From: Janthinobacterium lividum PAMC 25724
Lineage (GTDB): Bacteria > Pseudomonadota > Gammaproteobacteria > Burkholderiales > Burkholderiaceae_D
Assembly: GCA_000242815.2 (NCBI GenBank)
Contig: AHHB01000019.1
Location: forward strand, 124,001 to 188,000
Direction of reading: 5' to 3'
Length of the DNA: 64,000 nt
The notes under the pieces: model-generated
The model's input: the letters and a program-made list of their open reading frames with translations, nothing else
Database searches by the model: none
Told to the model about the DNA's origin: nothing
Position numbers and translations under genes: made by a program
In this document: one piece after another, positions 11,027-19,086 of the stretch
Position numbering within the stretch: the first letter of the stretch is position 1
Layout of the letters: every line of letters begins with the position of its first letter

Positions 11027-14000
11027 TTGACGCCGGGCCAGTTTATTAGCTTATTGATGCAAAAACCGCCAGAAGCAAGCGTGACAGAGCATGTGCCCTT
11101 GGCCCTGCGCTGGCAGCGGCTGCGTGCCGCCTATCGCATGGCCAACCTGGCCACCCACCATGTGTTGGGTTTTACCATCAAACTGGTGCTGCTGGCGTAT
11201 TTCGCCTTCGCCGTGCTGTTTTTATTGCTCCGTTACGCCATCTTGCCCAATATCGATTATTACAAGGGCGATATCGAGCGGGCGGCCAGTCGCGCGCTGG
11301 GCAACCGTGTCAGCATCGCGCGTATTTATGCCTCCTGGCATGGCGTGCGGCCCAATCTCTTCCTGGGCGACGTGAGCTTGCGCGACCAGGCGGGCCGCCA
11401 GGCGCTGAGTCTGCCGAGCGTCTCGGCGACCGTATCGTGGTGGAGTGTGCTCGGTTCCGTACGCTTCTATAATCTGGAAATCACGCGCCCCGACCTGGCC
11501 GTGCGGCGCAGCAAGGGTGGCCAGCTATACGTAGCCGGCGTGCTGCTCGACAGCACGCAAGGCAGCGATGGCAAGGGCGCCGACTGGCTGTTGTCGCAGT
11601 ATCAGATCATCATTCGCGACGGCAAGGTGCGCTGGACGGATGAAGTGCGCGGCACACCAGAGCTGGCACTGGAACAGGTCAACTTGCTGCTGCGCAACCG
11701 CTGGCGCAGCCACCGGCTGGGCTTGCAGGCCACGCCGCCTGCCAGCCTGGCGGCGCCCATCGATGTGCGCGCACACTTCGTGCATCCGCCCTTCAGCACG
11801 CGCATCTCGGATGTGTCGATGTGGAAGGGGGAACTGTACGCCGACCTGAAAAACGCCGACCTGGCCGCCTGGCGCAGCTATTTCGACTACCCGTTCGAGC
11901 TGAGCCAGGGCAAGGGCGCCCTGCGCGCCTGGCTGAGCCTGGATCACGCGCGCCTGGCCGGTTTTACGGCCGATGTCAGCTTGTCGCAGGTGCAGGCGCA
12001 GCTGGGCGAGCATATCGCCCCGCTCGACCTGTTGTCGGTCAGCGGGCGCATTTCGGCAAAGGAAGAACTGTCGGCGCAAGTGCCCGACGGCAAGCCCACC
12101 TTTGGCGCGTATGGGCACCAGGTGGAGTTGACGAATTTCGCGTTGGAAACACATGATGGGCTCAGCCTGCCGCCCACGACCTTGTCCGAACATTTTGTTG
12201 CGGCCACCAAACGCAAGCCGGCGCGCACGGAAATCACGGCCAAGTCGCTCGATTTGCAAACCCTAGCCGCGTTGGCCGACAAATTGCCGCTCGGCGAGCA
12301 GCAGCGTCAGCGCCTCGATGCCCTGGCGCCACGCGGGCGTTTGCAGGATTTTTCAGCGCAATGGGAAGGCGACATGGCCACGCCCGCCAGCTATCGCCTG
12401 CGCGGCAAGCTCATCGACCTGGGCCTCAATGCGCAGCCGGCGCGCCTAGCCGTGGCGAAGACGGCGACCAGCGCCGCGCAGGCGGCTGCGCCGGCCATTC
12501 CAGGCTTCGACAAACTCAGCGGTAGCATCGACGCCAACGACAAGGGTGGCAGCATCAGCATCGAGGCACAAGACCTGGTGCTGCAGTTCCCCACCTACCT
12601 GAGCGAACCGGCCTTGCCGTTTGAGCAATTTACCATGCAGGCGCGCTGGGCCTTCGAAGCGGACAATATGCTGCAAGTCGGCTTGGACAAGCTCGACTTC
12701 AATCAGCAAGGCTTGCGCGTCGCTTTGCAAGGCACGCACCGCCTGCCGCTCGACGGCAAGAACCTGGGCCAGGTCGACTTGACGGGCACGCTCGATAATT
12801 TCCAGATCAACACCATCGGTCGCTATCTGCCGCTGCAAACCCCCGAGCACCTGCGCCATTGGCTGACGGGCGCGCTGGAAGGCGGCATGGCGCGTGATGT
12901 CAGCCTGCGCTTGCGTGGCGAGCTCGAGCATTTCCCCTTCAAGGCCGACACAGCGGCCCAGCGCAGCCGTGGCGATTTCCGCGTGGCCGGCAAGATCGAG
13001 AACGGCATCCTCAATTATGCGCCCGGCGAATTGGCGGAAAACGGCCCGCTGGCAGGCAAGGCGCCGTTGTGGCCGCAGGCGGAAAAAATCAAGGGCAGTT
13101 TTGTCTTCGAGCGGGCGCGCATGGACATTCGCGCTGACACCGCGACCACGGGCGGCGTGGCTTTGACGAATGTCAAGGCCGTGATTCCCGACCTGACCGT
13201 ATTCGACACCTGGCTCGATATCGACGGCAACGCGGCCGGTCCGATGCAGGAATTTCTCAAGTACGTGACGGCCAGCCCGGTGCTGGGCTGGATCGAACAT
13301 TTTACGGATGAAACGACGGCGACGGGCAATGCCAGGCTGGCGCTCAAATTGCACTTGCCGATCGAACGCATGCTTGAGTCGACCGTGCAGGGCAGCTTGC
13401 AGCTGGCGGGCAATGACGTGGTACTGTTCCACGACATGCCGCCCGTGCTGGGCACGCAAGGCAAGATCGAATTCAATGAAAAGGGCGTCAACCTGAATGG
13501 CTTGAACGGCAGCTTGCTGGGCGGGCCGCTGGCCATCTCGGGTGGTACGCAGCCGGACAATTCCATCCAGGTGAAACTGGCCGGCAACATGACCATCGAT
13601 GGCTTGCGCAAGACGTATGCGGCGCCCGTGTCGCAGCGCCTGGCGAAACATTTGAACGGCGGCGCGCGCTATAGCGGCCTGATCACGGCGCGCGACCATC
13701 AGGTGGTGGTCAATGTCGAGTCGCCGCTGACGGGCCTGAGTCTGGATTTCCCCGCCCCCCTGAAAAAGGCGGCTGGCGACAGTTTGCCTGTGAAATTCAC
13801 ACTCACGGGCAACGCGGCGAACGGCGCCGGCCTGCGCACCGACGATATCCGCATCGTGCTCGGTGCTGGCATCGCTGCGCGCTACCAGCGCCAGAAGCAG
13901 GGCAAGGATGCCTGGCGCCTGGTGCGCGGCGGTATCGGCGTCAACGTCGCGGCACCGGAACCGGACAGCGGCATGATGCTTAACGTCAATATGAAAACGC

Positions 14001-15244
14001 TGGACGTGGATAGCTGGATCGCCGTCGGCAGCGAGATCGCCGGCAGCGCCACCGCGCCAGTCGAGGCGGGCGGCAATGCCAACGATGCACCCGATATCGC
14101 ACAATACGTGGTGCCCGACAGGATGGCGGCGCGGGCCAGTGAACTGATGCTGGGCGAACGCAAGCTGGAAAACGTGGTCGTGGGTGCCACGCATCAAAAA
14201 GATGTGTGGCAAGCCAATATTGACGCTAAACAAGTGTCGGGCTATGTGACGTGGCTGGAAACACCGTCCGGCCTGGGCAAGATGACGGCGCGCTTGTCGT
14301 CGCTGATCATTCCGGAATCGGCCGCCAATGATGTGAAGAATTTGCTGGAAGGCAAGAGCGGCGCCCAGTCGATTCCCTCGCTCGATATCATCGCCGAGCA
14401 ATTTGAACTGTTCAACAAGAAGATCGGCCGGCTGGAGTTGCAGGCCTACAACACCATGGCCGCTGACGTGCGCGAGTGGCGCGTGGGCAAGCTACAACTG
14501 TCCAATGCTGATGGCGCGCTGAGCGGCAATGGCAAGTGGGTCATCAAGGATGGGCAAAGCACGACCAGTCTGCGTTTCGGCCTCGATATCGTCGATGCTG
14601 GCAAACTGCTCGAGCGCTTTGGCTTTGCCGACACGGTGCGCCGCGGCAAGGGCCGCCTGAGCGGCGACATCGCCTGGAACGGCTTGCCGTATTCGCTCGA
14701 TATTCCCTCCCTGTCGGGGCAGATCGAGATGAACGTGGAGTCGGGCCAGTTCCTCAAGCAGGACCCGGGCGCGGCCAAGCTGTTGGGCGTGCTCAGCCTG
14801 CAAGCCTTGCCGCGTTTGCTGAAACTCGATTTCCACGACGTATTTTCCGAAGGCCTGGCCTTCGACGGCATCACGGCCAACGCCAGCATCAAGCGCGGCG
14901 TGGTGAGCACCGACAACCTCAAGATGCACGGTGTGGCGGCCACGGTGCTGATGGATGGCAAGGCCGACATCGCCAACGAAACGACGAATTTGCACGTGGT
15001 GGTGATCCCCGAATTTAATCTGGGCACGGGGCCGCTGGTGTATGCGCTGGCCGTCAACCCCGTCATCGGTCTGGGCAGTTTCCTGGCGCAATTGTTCCTG
15101 CGTGCCCCCGTGATGAAGGCGCTCACTTACCACATGCAGATCGCCGGTCCGTGGAAGTCGCCCGTCGTGACCAAGCTCGATGGTGGTAAATTGGAGCCTG
15201 TCGCCGTGCCTGCCGCCTCAGCCGGGGAGGCAGTGGCGAAATAG
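11027..15244 (+). CDS. yhdP: YhdP family protein (AsmA-like phospholipid transport factor)
   Basis: A 1405-residue envelope protein. One transmembrane helix lies near residues 47-70 (FTIKLVLLAYFAFAVLFLLL), followed by a very long periplasmic region of repeating beta strands of the DUF3971/AsmA type. In E. coli, YhdP, TamB and YdbH form bridge-like conduits moving phospholipid to the outer membrane; that role is carried over from the family. The alternative start at 11057 (MQKPPEASV) would remove ten residues. It is divergent from glnE and precedes nit and tldD with short gaps, and a yhdP-tldD neighbourhood also occurs in E. coli. The C-terminal part contains an AsmA-like GPLVYALAVNPVIGLGSFLAQ segment. 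Confidence 0.9.
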   Translation: MTPGQFISLLMQKPPEASVTEHVPLALRWQRLRAAYRMANLATHHVLGFTIKLVLLAYFAFAVLFLLLRYAILPNIDYYKGDIERAASRALGNRVSIARIYASWHGVRPNLFLGDVSLRDQAGRQALSLPSVSATVSWWSVLGSVRFYNLEITRPDLAVRRSKGGQLYVAGVLLDSTQGSDGKGADWLLSQYQIIIRDGKVRWTDEVRGTPELALEQVNLLLRNRWRSHRLGLQATPPASLAAPIDVRAHFVHPPFSTRISDVSMWKGELYADLKNADLAAWRSYFDYPFELSQGKGALRAWLSLDHARLAGFTADVSLSQVQAQLGEHIAPLDLLSVSGRISAKEELSAQVPDGKPTFGAYGHQVELTNFALETHDGLSLPPTTLSEHFVAATKRKPARTEITAKSLDLQTLAALADKLPLGEQQRQRLDALAPRGRLQDFSAQWEGDMATPASYRLRGKLIDLGLNAQPARLAVAKTATSAAQAAAPAIPGFDKLSGSIDANDKGGSISIEAQDLVLQFPTYLSEPALPFEQFTMQARWAFEADNMLQVGLDKLDFNQQGLRVALQGTHRLPLDGKNLGQVDLTGTLDNFQINTIGRYLPLQTPEHLRHWLTGALEGGMARDVSLRLRGELEHFPFKADTAAQRSRGDFRVAGKIENGILNYAPGELAENGPLAGKAPLWPQAEKIKGSFVFERARMDIRADTATTGGVALTNVKAVIPDLTVFDTWLDIDGNAAGPMQEFLKYVTASPVLGWIEHFTDETTATGNARLALKLHLPIERMLESTVQGSLQLAGNDVVLFHDMPPVLGTQGKIEFNEKGVNLNGLNGSLLGGPLAISGGTQPDNSIQVKLAGNMTIDGLRKTYAAPVSQRLAKHLNGGARYSGLITARDHQVVVNVESPLTGLSLDFPAPLKKAAGDSLPVKFTLTGNAANGAGLRTDDIRIVLGAGIAARYQRQKQGKDAWRLVRGGIGVNVAAPEPDSGMMLNVNMKTLDVDSWIAVGSEIAGSATAPVEAGGNANDAPDIAQYVVPDRMAARASELMLGERKLENVVVGATHQKDVWQANIDAKQVSGYVTWLETPSGLGKMTARLSSLIIPESAANDVKNLLEGKSGAQSIPSLDIIAEQFELFNKKIGRLELQAYNTMAADVREWRVGKLQLSNADGALSGNGKWVIKDGQSTTSLRFGLDIVDAGKLLERFGFADTVRRGKGRLSGDIAWNGLPYSLDIPSLSGQIEMNVESGQFLKQDPGAAKLLGVLSLQALPRLLKLDFHDVFSEGLAFDGITANASIKRGVVSTDNLKMHGVAATVLMDGKADIANETTNLHVVVIPEFNLGTGPLVYALAVNPVIGLGSFLAQLFLRAPVMKALTYHMQIAGPWKSPVVTKLDGGKLEPVAVPAASAGEAVAK

Positions 15245-15268
15245 GCGAGGCGTTCGAATGGATAAGAG

Positions 15269-16075
15269 ATGGCAATGATGGATACAGTCGCAGCAGTACA
15301 AATGATTTCCTCGCCTTGCGTGGAAGAAAACCTGGCCACGGCGCAGCGCCTGGTGGCGCAGGCCGCCGCCGCTGGCGCGCAACTGGTGGTGCTGCCCGAA
15401 TACTGGGCCATCATGGGCCAGCAGGAAACGGACAAGCTGGCCCATGCGGAACAGCCCGGCAGCGGACCCATCCAGGATGGCATGGCGCAGATGGCGCGCC
15501 AGCACGGCATCTGGCTGATCGGCGGTACCTTGCCCTTGATCTCCGGCGAGGAGGGCAAGGTCTTGAATACCACGCTGGTATACGACCCGCAGGGCGAGCC
15601 GGCCGGTCGCTACGACAAGATCCACTTGTTCGGTTTTACGCGCGGCACCGAGTCCTACAACGAATCGCACACTATTGTGCCGGGCGCGCAAGTGCGCGCT
15701 ATCGAGACGCCGTTCGGCCGCGTCGGCCTGTCCGTCTGCTATGACTTGCGCTTTCCCGAACTGTACCGCGCCATCGGCGATTGTGCGCTGATCGTCGTGC
15801 CGGCCGCATTTACCCATACGACGGGCAGCGCCCACTGGGAAGTGCTGCTGCGCGCGCGCGCCATCGAAAACCAGTGCTATGTGCTGGCCTCGGCGCAGGG
15901 CGGCTTGCACCCGAATGGCCGGCGTACCTGGGGCCATAGCATGCTGATCGACCCGTGGGGCGATGTGAAAGCCGTGTTGCCCGAAGGCGAGGGCGTTGTG
16001 AGCGGTAAAATCGACCTGGTGTTTTTGGCTGGTGTGCGCGAATCCTTGCCTGCCCTGGCGCACCGGACGATGTGA
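15269..16075 (+). CDS. Carbon-nitrogen hydrolase, Nit-type amidase
   Basis: A 268-residue nitrilase-superfamily enzyme with the full Glu-Lys-Cys triad: Glu in QLVVLPEYW (about residue 44), Lys in GRYDKIHLFGF and Cys in VGLSVCYDLRFPELYR. The sequence pattern is closest to the Nit1/Nit2 branch, which hydrolyses deaminated glutathione or omega-amidated 2-oxo acids. The exact substrate is inference. It lies 24 bases after yhdP and 21 bases before tldD, all on the same strand, so the three are probably one transcript. The first residues (MAMMDTVAAVQM) leave the start uncertain by up to three codons. Confidence 0.92.
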   Translation: MAMMDTVAAVQMISSPCVEENLATAQRLVAQAAAAGAQLVVLPEYWAIMGQQETDKLAHAEQPGSGPIQDGMAQMARQHGIWLIGGTLPLISGEEGKVLNTTLVYDPQGEPAGRYDKIHLFGFTRGTESYNESHTIVPGAQVRAIETPFGRVGLSVCYDLRFPELYRAIGDCALIVVPAAFTHTTGSAHWEVLLRARAIENQCYVLASAQGGLHPNGRRTWGHSMLIDPWGDVKAVLPEGEGVVSGKIDLVFLAGVRESLPALAHRTM

Positions 16076-16096
16076 ATTGAACTGTGAGAAAAAGCG

Positions 16097-17556
16097 ATGA
16101 AGCCATTTGAACCCAATCTGTCCAGCCTGGCCGTGGCGCGCAGCATTCTGCTCACGCCCTTCGGCCTGGACGAAGACAAGCTGCTAAAAGCCTTGGGCAC
16201 GATGTTTACGCACAAGGTCGACTATGCGGATCTGTATTTCCAGTCGACCAAGAGCGAAGGCTGGAGCCTGGAAGAGGGCATCGTCAAGACGGGCAGCTTT
16301 TCCATCGACCAGGGCGTGGGCGTGCGCGCCGTGTCCGGCGACAAGACCGCCTTTGCCTATTCCGACGACATTTCCGAGCAGGCCTTGCTGGAAGCGGCAG
16401 CAGCGACGCGCACGATTGCGCGCGCCGGCGCGGGCAGAGTCAAGATCGCGGGCCAGATGCAGCCGCAGGGGGGGCGTTCCTTGTATCTACCCAATGATCC
16501 GCTGGCCTCGCTCGATGCCAAGGCCAAGGTGCAACTGCTGGAGCGCGTGGAAAAGATGGCGCGCGCGAAAGATCCGCGCGTGGTGCAGGTGATGGCCGGC
16601 CTGGCCGGCGAATACGACGTGGTGCTGGTGCTGCGCAGCGATGGCGTGCTGGCGGCCGACATTCGCCCGCTGGTGCGCGTCTCGCTCACTGTGATCGCGG
16701 AACACAATGGCCGGCGCGAAACCGGTTCGGCCGGTGGCGGCGGGCGTTACAGCTATGACTATTTCAGCGATGCCGTACTGGAACAGTATGCGGCAGATGC
16801 CGTCATTCGGCCTTGGTCAATCTGGAAGCGCGCCCAGCGCCGGCCGGTCCCATGAGCATCGTCTTGGGACCGGGCTGGCCCGGCATTTTGCTGCATGAGG
16901 CGATCGGCCACGGCCTGGAAGGCGATTTCAACCGCAAGGGTTCCTCTGCATTTTCCGGATGCATCGGCGAGCGCGTGGCTGCCAAGGGCGTCACGGTGGT
17001 CGATGATGGCACCCTGGTTGGCCGCCGAGGCTCGCTAAATATCGATGACGAGGGCAACCCGACACAGTGCACGACCCTGATCGAGGACGGCATCCTGAAA
17101 GGTTACATCCAGGACACCATGAATGCGCGCCTGATGAAGATGCCTGTGACGGGCAATGCGCGCCGCGAATCGTTCGCCCACCTGCCCATGCCGCGCATGA
17201 CGAACACGTATATGCTGGGCGGCGACAAGGACCCGGGCGAAATCCTCGCTTCCGTTAAAAACGGTTTATATGCCGTCAACTTCGGCGGCGGCCAGGTCGA
17301 CATCACGAACGGCAAGTTCGTCTTCTCGGCCAGCGAAGCGTACATGATCGAAAACGGTAAGCTCAGCTATCCAGTGAAGGGCGCGACCCTGATCGGCAAT
17401 GGCCCGGACGTACTCAACCGCGTCTCCATGATCGGCAACGACATGCGCCTGGACTCCGGTGTGGGCGTGTGCGGCAAGGAGGGGCAGAGCGTGCCGGTGG
17501 GCGTCGGGCAGCCGACCCTGCGCCTCGATGGCATCACCGTTGGTGGCACGGCTTAA
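16097..17556 (+). pseudogene. tldD: Metalloprotease TldD, frameshifted
   Basis: TldD pairs with TldE/PmbA as a zinc protease that degrades unfolded peptides and matures some peptide products. The first frame (16097-16855) carries the N-terminal domain. The second carries the zinc motif [12 protein letters not shown], about residue 267 of the restored chain, and the C-terminal [20 protein letters not shown]. The frame breaks near 16803: GCC GTC ATT CGG becomes GCC GTC CAT TCG GCC TTG when one C is added, joining AADAV to [16 protein letters not shown]. The restored length is 486 residues, normal for TldD. No other lesion is visible, so a base-calling error is likely. No tldE gene is in the window. 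Confidence 0.9.
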
Positions 17557-17607
17557 GTGCTGAAGCGCCCGGTAGGTCCGCCACGTTAATGGCGAGCCGC
17601 CCGCGCA

Positions 17608-17647
17608 TGTGCGTGCGCAGCGCACAACTTTTTATGCTTTTTTTCGC
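17608..17647 (+). terminator. Probable terminator after tldD
   Basis: The stem TGTGCG/CGCACA (17608-17613 with 17621-17626) is followed by ACTTTTTATGC and a run of seven T. It lies about 50 bases after the tldD stop and before the aroG promoter, separating the two units. Confidence 0.65.
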
Positions 17648-17697
17648 CCTTTGCCGTGTAAAACGGCGGCAGCATGCGGCTTTGCCGACAAATATGC

Positions 17698-17727
17698 TTG
17701 CCTATCCTTGCAATTTAGGTTTATAGT
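17698..17727 (+). promoter_or_regulatory. Probable sigma-70 promoter for the aroG leader
   Basis: TTGCCT (17698-17703), an 18-base spacer and TATAGT (17722-17727) form a good sigma-70 promoter. Transcription would begin near 17734, about 20 bases before the leader-peptide ATG and about 200 bases before aroG. Confidence 0.6.
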
Positions 17728-17752
17728 CGTTCATCACTTATGGATCACTCGC

Positions 17753-17821
17753 ATGTTCGCTCGCCACTTTTTTACCGCTTATTTTTACTTTAGCAATTCC
17801 AACCCAAAGGCGGTGGAGTAG
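17753..17821 (+). CDS. Phe/Tyr-rich leader peptide upstream of DAHP synthase
   Basis: A 22-codon ORF encodes MFARHFFTAYFYFSNSNPKAVE, with five Phe and two Tyr, six of them packed into residues 6-13 as FFTAYFYF. It begins about 20 bases after a promoter, has a weak GGA ribosome-binding site 8 bases before the ATG, and ends at a TAG about 45 bases before an intrinsic terminator that precedes aroG. This is the classical arrangement of an amino-acid-operon leader peptide: ribosome stalling at Phe or Tyr codons when charged tRNA is short would favour the antiterminator. The end products of the aroG pathway include exactly Phe and Tyr. The peptide itself probably has no other function. Confidence 0.7.
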   Translation: MFARHFFTAYFYFSNSNPKAVE

Positions 17822-17865
17822 CGGTCGGTTCACGTAGCAGCAAAAACGAGATCCCAGCAAATTCT

Positions 17866-17896
17866 AAAAAACCGCCACTGATGGCGGTTTTTTTTT
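17866..17896 (+). terminator. Intrinsic terminator in the aroG leader
   Basis: The stem AACCGCC/GGCGGTT with a short loop (ACTGAT) is followed by a run of nine or more T. It lies between the leader ORF and aroG, about 40 bases before the aroG start, so it would cut off aroG expression unless relieved. Confidence 0.85.
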
Positions 17897-17936
17897 ACCC
17901 AGATGTTTTACCCTTCCTTAAATTTTGGAGAAAATG

Positions 17937-19001
17937 ATGCCCCGCACCGATGATTTGCGCATTCGCGAAATGAAGGAATTGACCCCGCCGTCCCACCTGA
18001 TCCGCGAATTCGCCTGCTCGGAGCAAGCCGAGCAGACCGCTGCCAGTGCCCGCATCGCCCTGCACCGCATTCTGCACGGCCAGGACGACCGCCTGATGGT
18101 GGTGATCGGGCCTTGCTCCATCCACGATACCAAGGCGGCGATGGAATATGCGCGCCTGCTGGTCAAGGAGCGCGCGCGTTTCGCAGGTGAACTGGAAATT
18201 GTCATGCGCGTCTACTTCGAGAAGCCGCGCACCACGGTGGGCTGGAAGGGCTTGATCAATGACCCGTACATGGATAACAGCTTCCGCATCAACGATGGCT
18301 TGCGCATGGCGCGCCAACTGTTGCGCGATATCAATGAGCTGGGCTTGCCAGCCGGCACCGAGTTCCTCGACGTGATCAGCCCGCAATACATCGCCGACCT
18401 GATCAGCTGGGGTGCCATCGGCGCGCGCACCACGGAGTCGCAGGTGCACCGTGAACTGGCCTCGGGATTATCGTGTCCCGTCGGTTTTAAGAATGGTACG
18501 GACGGCAATGTCAAGATCGCCGTGGAAGCCATCAAGGCCGCCTCGCAGCCGCACCATTTCCTCTCCGTCACGAAGGGCGGCCACTCGGCCATCGTCTCGA
18601 CCAACGGCAACGAGGATTGCCACATCATCTTGCGTGGCGGCAAAACGCCGAACTACGATGCAGCTAGCGTGGAGGACGCCTGCAAAGCCATCGCCGCACA
18701 GGGCCTGGCAGCGCGCCTGATGATCGACGCCTCGCATGCGAACAGCTCGAAAAAACCGGAAAACCAGATTCCCGTGTGCGCCGACATCGCCAGCCAGGTG
18801 GCCGGCGGCGACAGCCGCATCGTCGGCGTCATGGTGGAGTCGCATCTGGTGGCGGGGCGACAGGATTTGATCGAGGGCAAGGAATTGATCTATGGCCAAT
18901 CCGTCACGGATGGCTGTATCGACTGGAGCGCCAGCGTGGCCGTGCTGGAAAACCTGGCGGCCGCCGTCAAGCTGCGCCGCTTGCAGGGCGGCGCGAAATA
19001 A
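17937..19001 (+). CDS. aroG: 3-deoxy-7-phosphoheptulonate (DAHP) synthase, class I
   Basis: A 354-residue enzyme that condenses phosphoenolpyruvate and erythrose 4-phosphate, the first step of the shikimate pathway to Phe, Tyr and Trp. Class I (AroG/AroF) motifs are MVVIGPCSIHD, RVYFEKPRTTVGWKGLINDP, WGAIGARTTESQVHRELASG, GFKNGTDGN and the metal site DASHANSSK. The sequence follows E. coli AroG closely, but which amino acid inhibits it cannot be decided here. Three possible starts exist (TTG 17925, ATG 17934, ATG 17937); the last is best spaced from the GGAG at 17927-17930. Expression is probably controlled by the leader peptide and terminator just upstream. Confidence 0.95.
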   Translation: MPRTDDLRIREMKELTPPSHLIREFACSEQAEQTAASARIALHRILHGQDDRLMVVIGPCSIHDTKAAMEYARLLVKERARFAGELEIVMRVYFEKPRTTVGWKGLINDPYMDNSFRINDGLRMARQLLRDINELGLPAGTEFLDVISPQYIADLISWGAIGARTTESQVHRELASGLSCPVGFKNGTDGNVKIAVEAIKAASQPHHFLSVTKGGHSAIVSTNGNEDCHIILRGGKTPNYDAASVEDACKAIAAQGLAARLMIDASHANSSKKPENQIPVCADIASQVAGGDSRIVGVMVESHLVAGRQDLIEGKELIYGQSVTDGCIDWSASVAVLENLAAAVKLRRLQGGAK

Positions 19002-19018
19002 AGTCGCGCGCAGCATGC

Positions 19019-19055
19019 AAAAAAAGCCCGGAAAGCTAAGCTTTCCGGGCTTTTT
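19019..19055. terminator. Bidirectional terminator between aroG and a receptor gene
   Basis: An AAAAAGCCCGGAAAGC stem with its perfect complement GCTTTCCGGGCTTTTT is flanked by A and T runs, so it can stop both aroG and the convergent receptor gene that ends at 19087. Confidence 0.92.
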
Positions 19056-19086
19056 CAGTTTTCAGCCGAGAGCAGATGCTGTCAGC

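Larger units (their letters stand above)
17734..17896 (+). promoter_or_regulatory. Putative transcription attenuator controlling aroG
   Basis: The leader RNA contains competing pairings. The terminator arm ACCGCC (17871-17876) can pair with GGCGGT in the 3' arm just before the T run. It can also pair with GGCGGT near the end of the leader ORF (about 17810-17815), which would form an antiterminator. A third pairing, ACCGCT (17774-17779, within the Phe/Tyr codons) with AGCGGT (17820-17825), could act as the protecting 1:2 stem. A ribosome stalled on the Phe/Tyr codons would block that stem and free the antiterminator. The pairings are seen in sequence; the mechanism is inferred from pheA and trp leaders. 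Confidence 0.6.

Noticed and set aside
12446-14401. 651-codon minus-strand frame inside yhdP
   Set aside because: Antisense shadow of yhdP with shadow-type composition and no ribosome-binding site.
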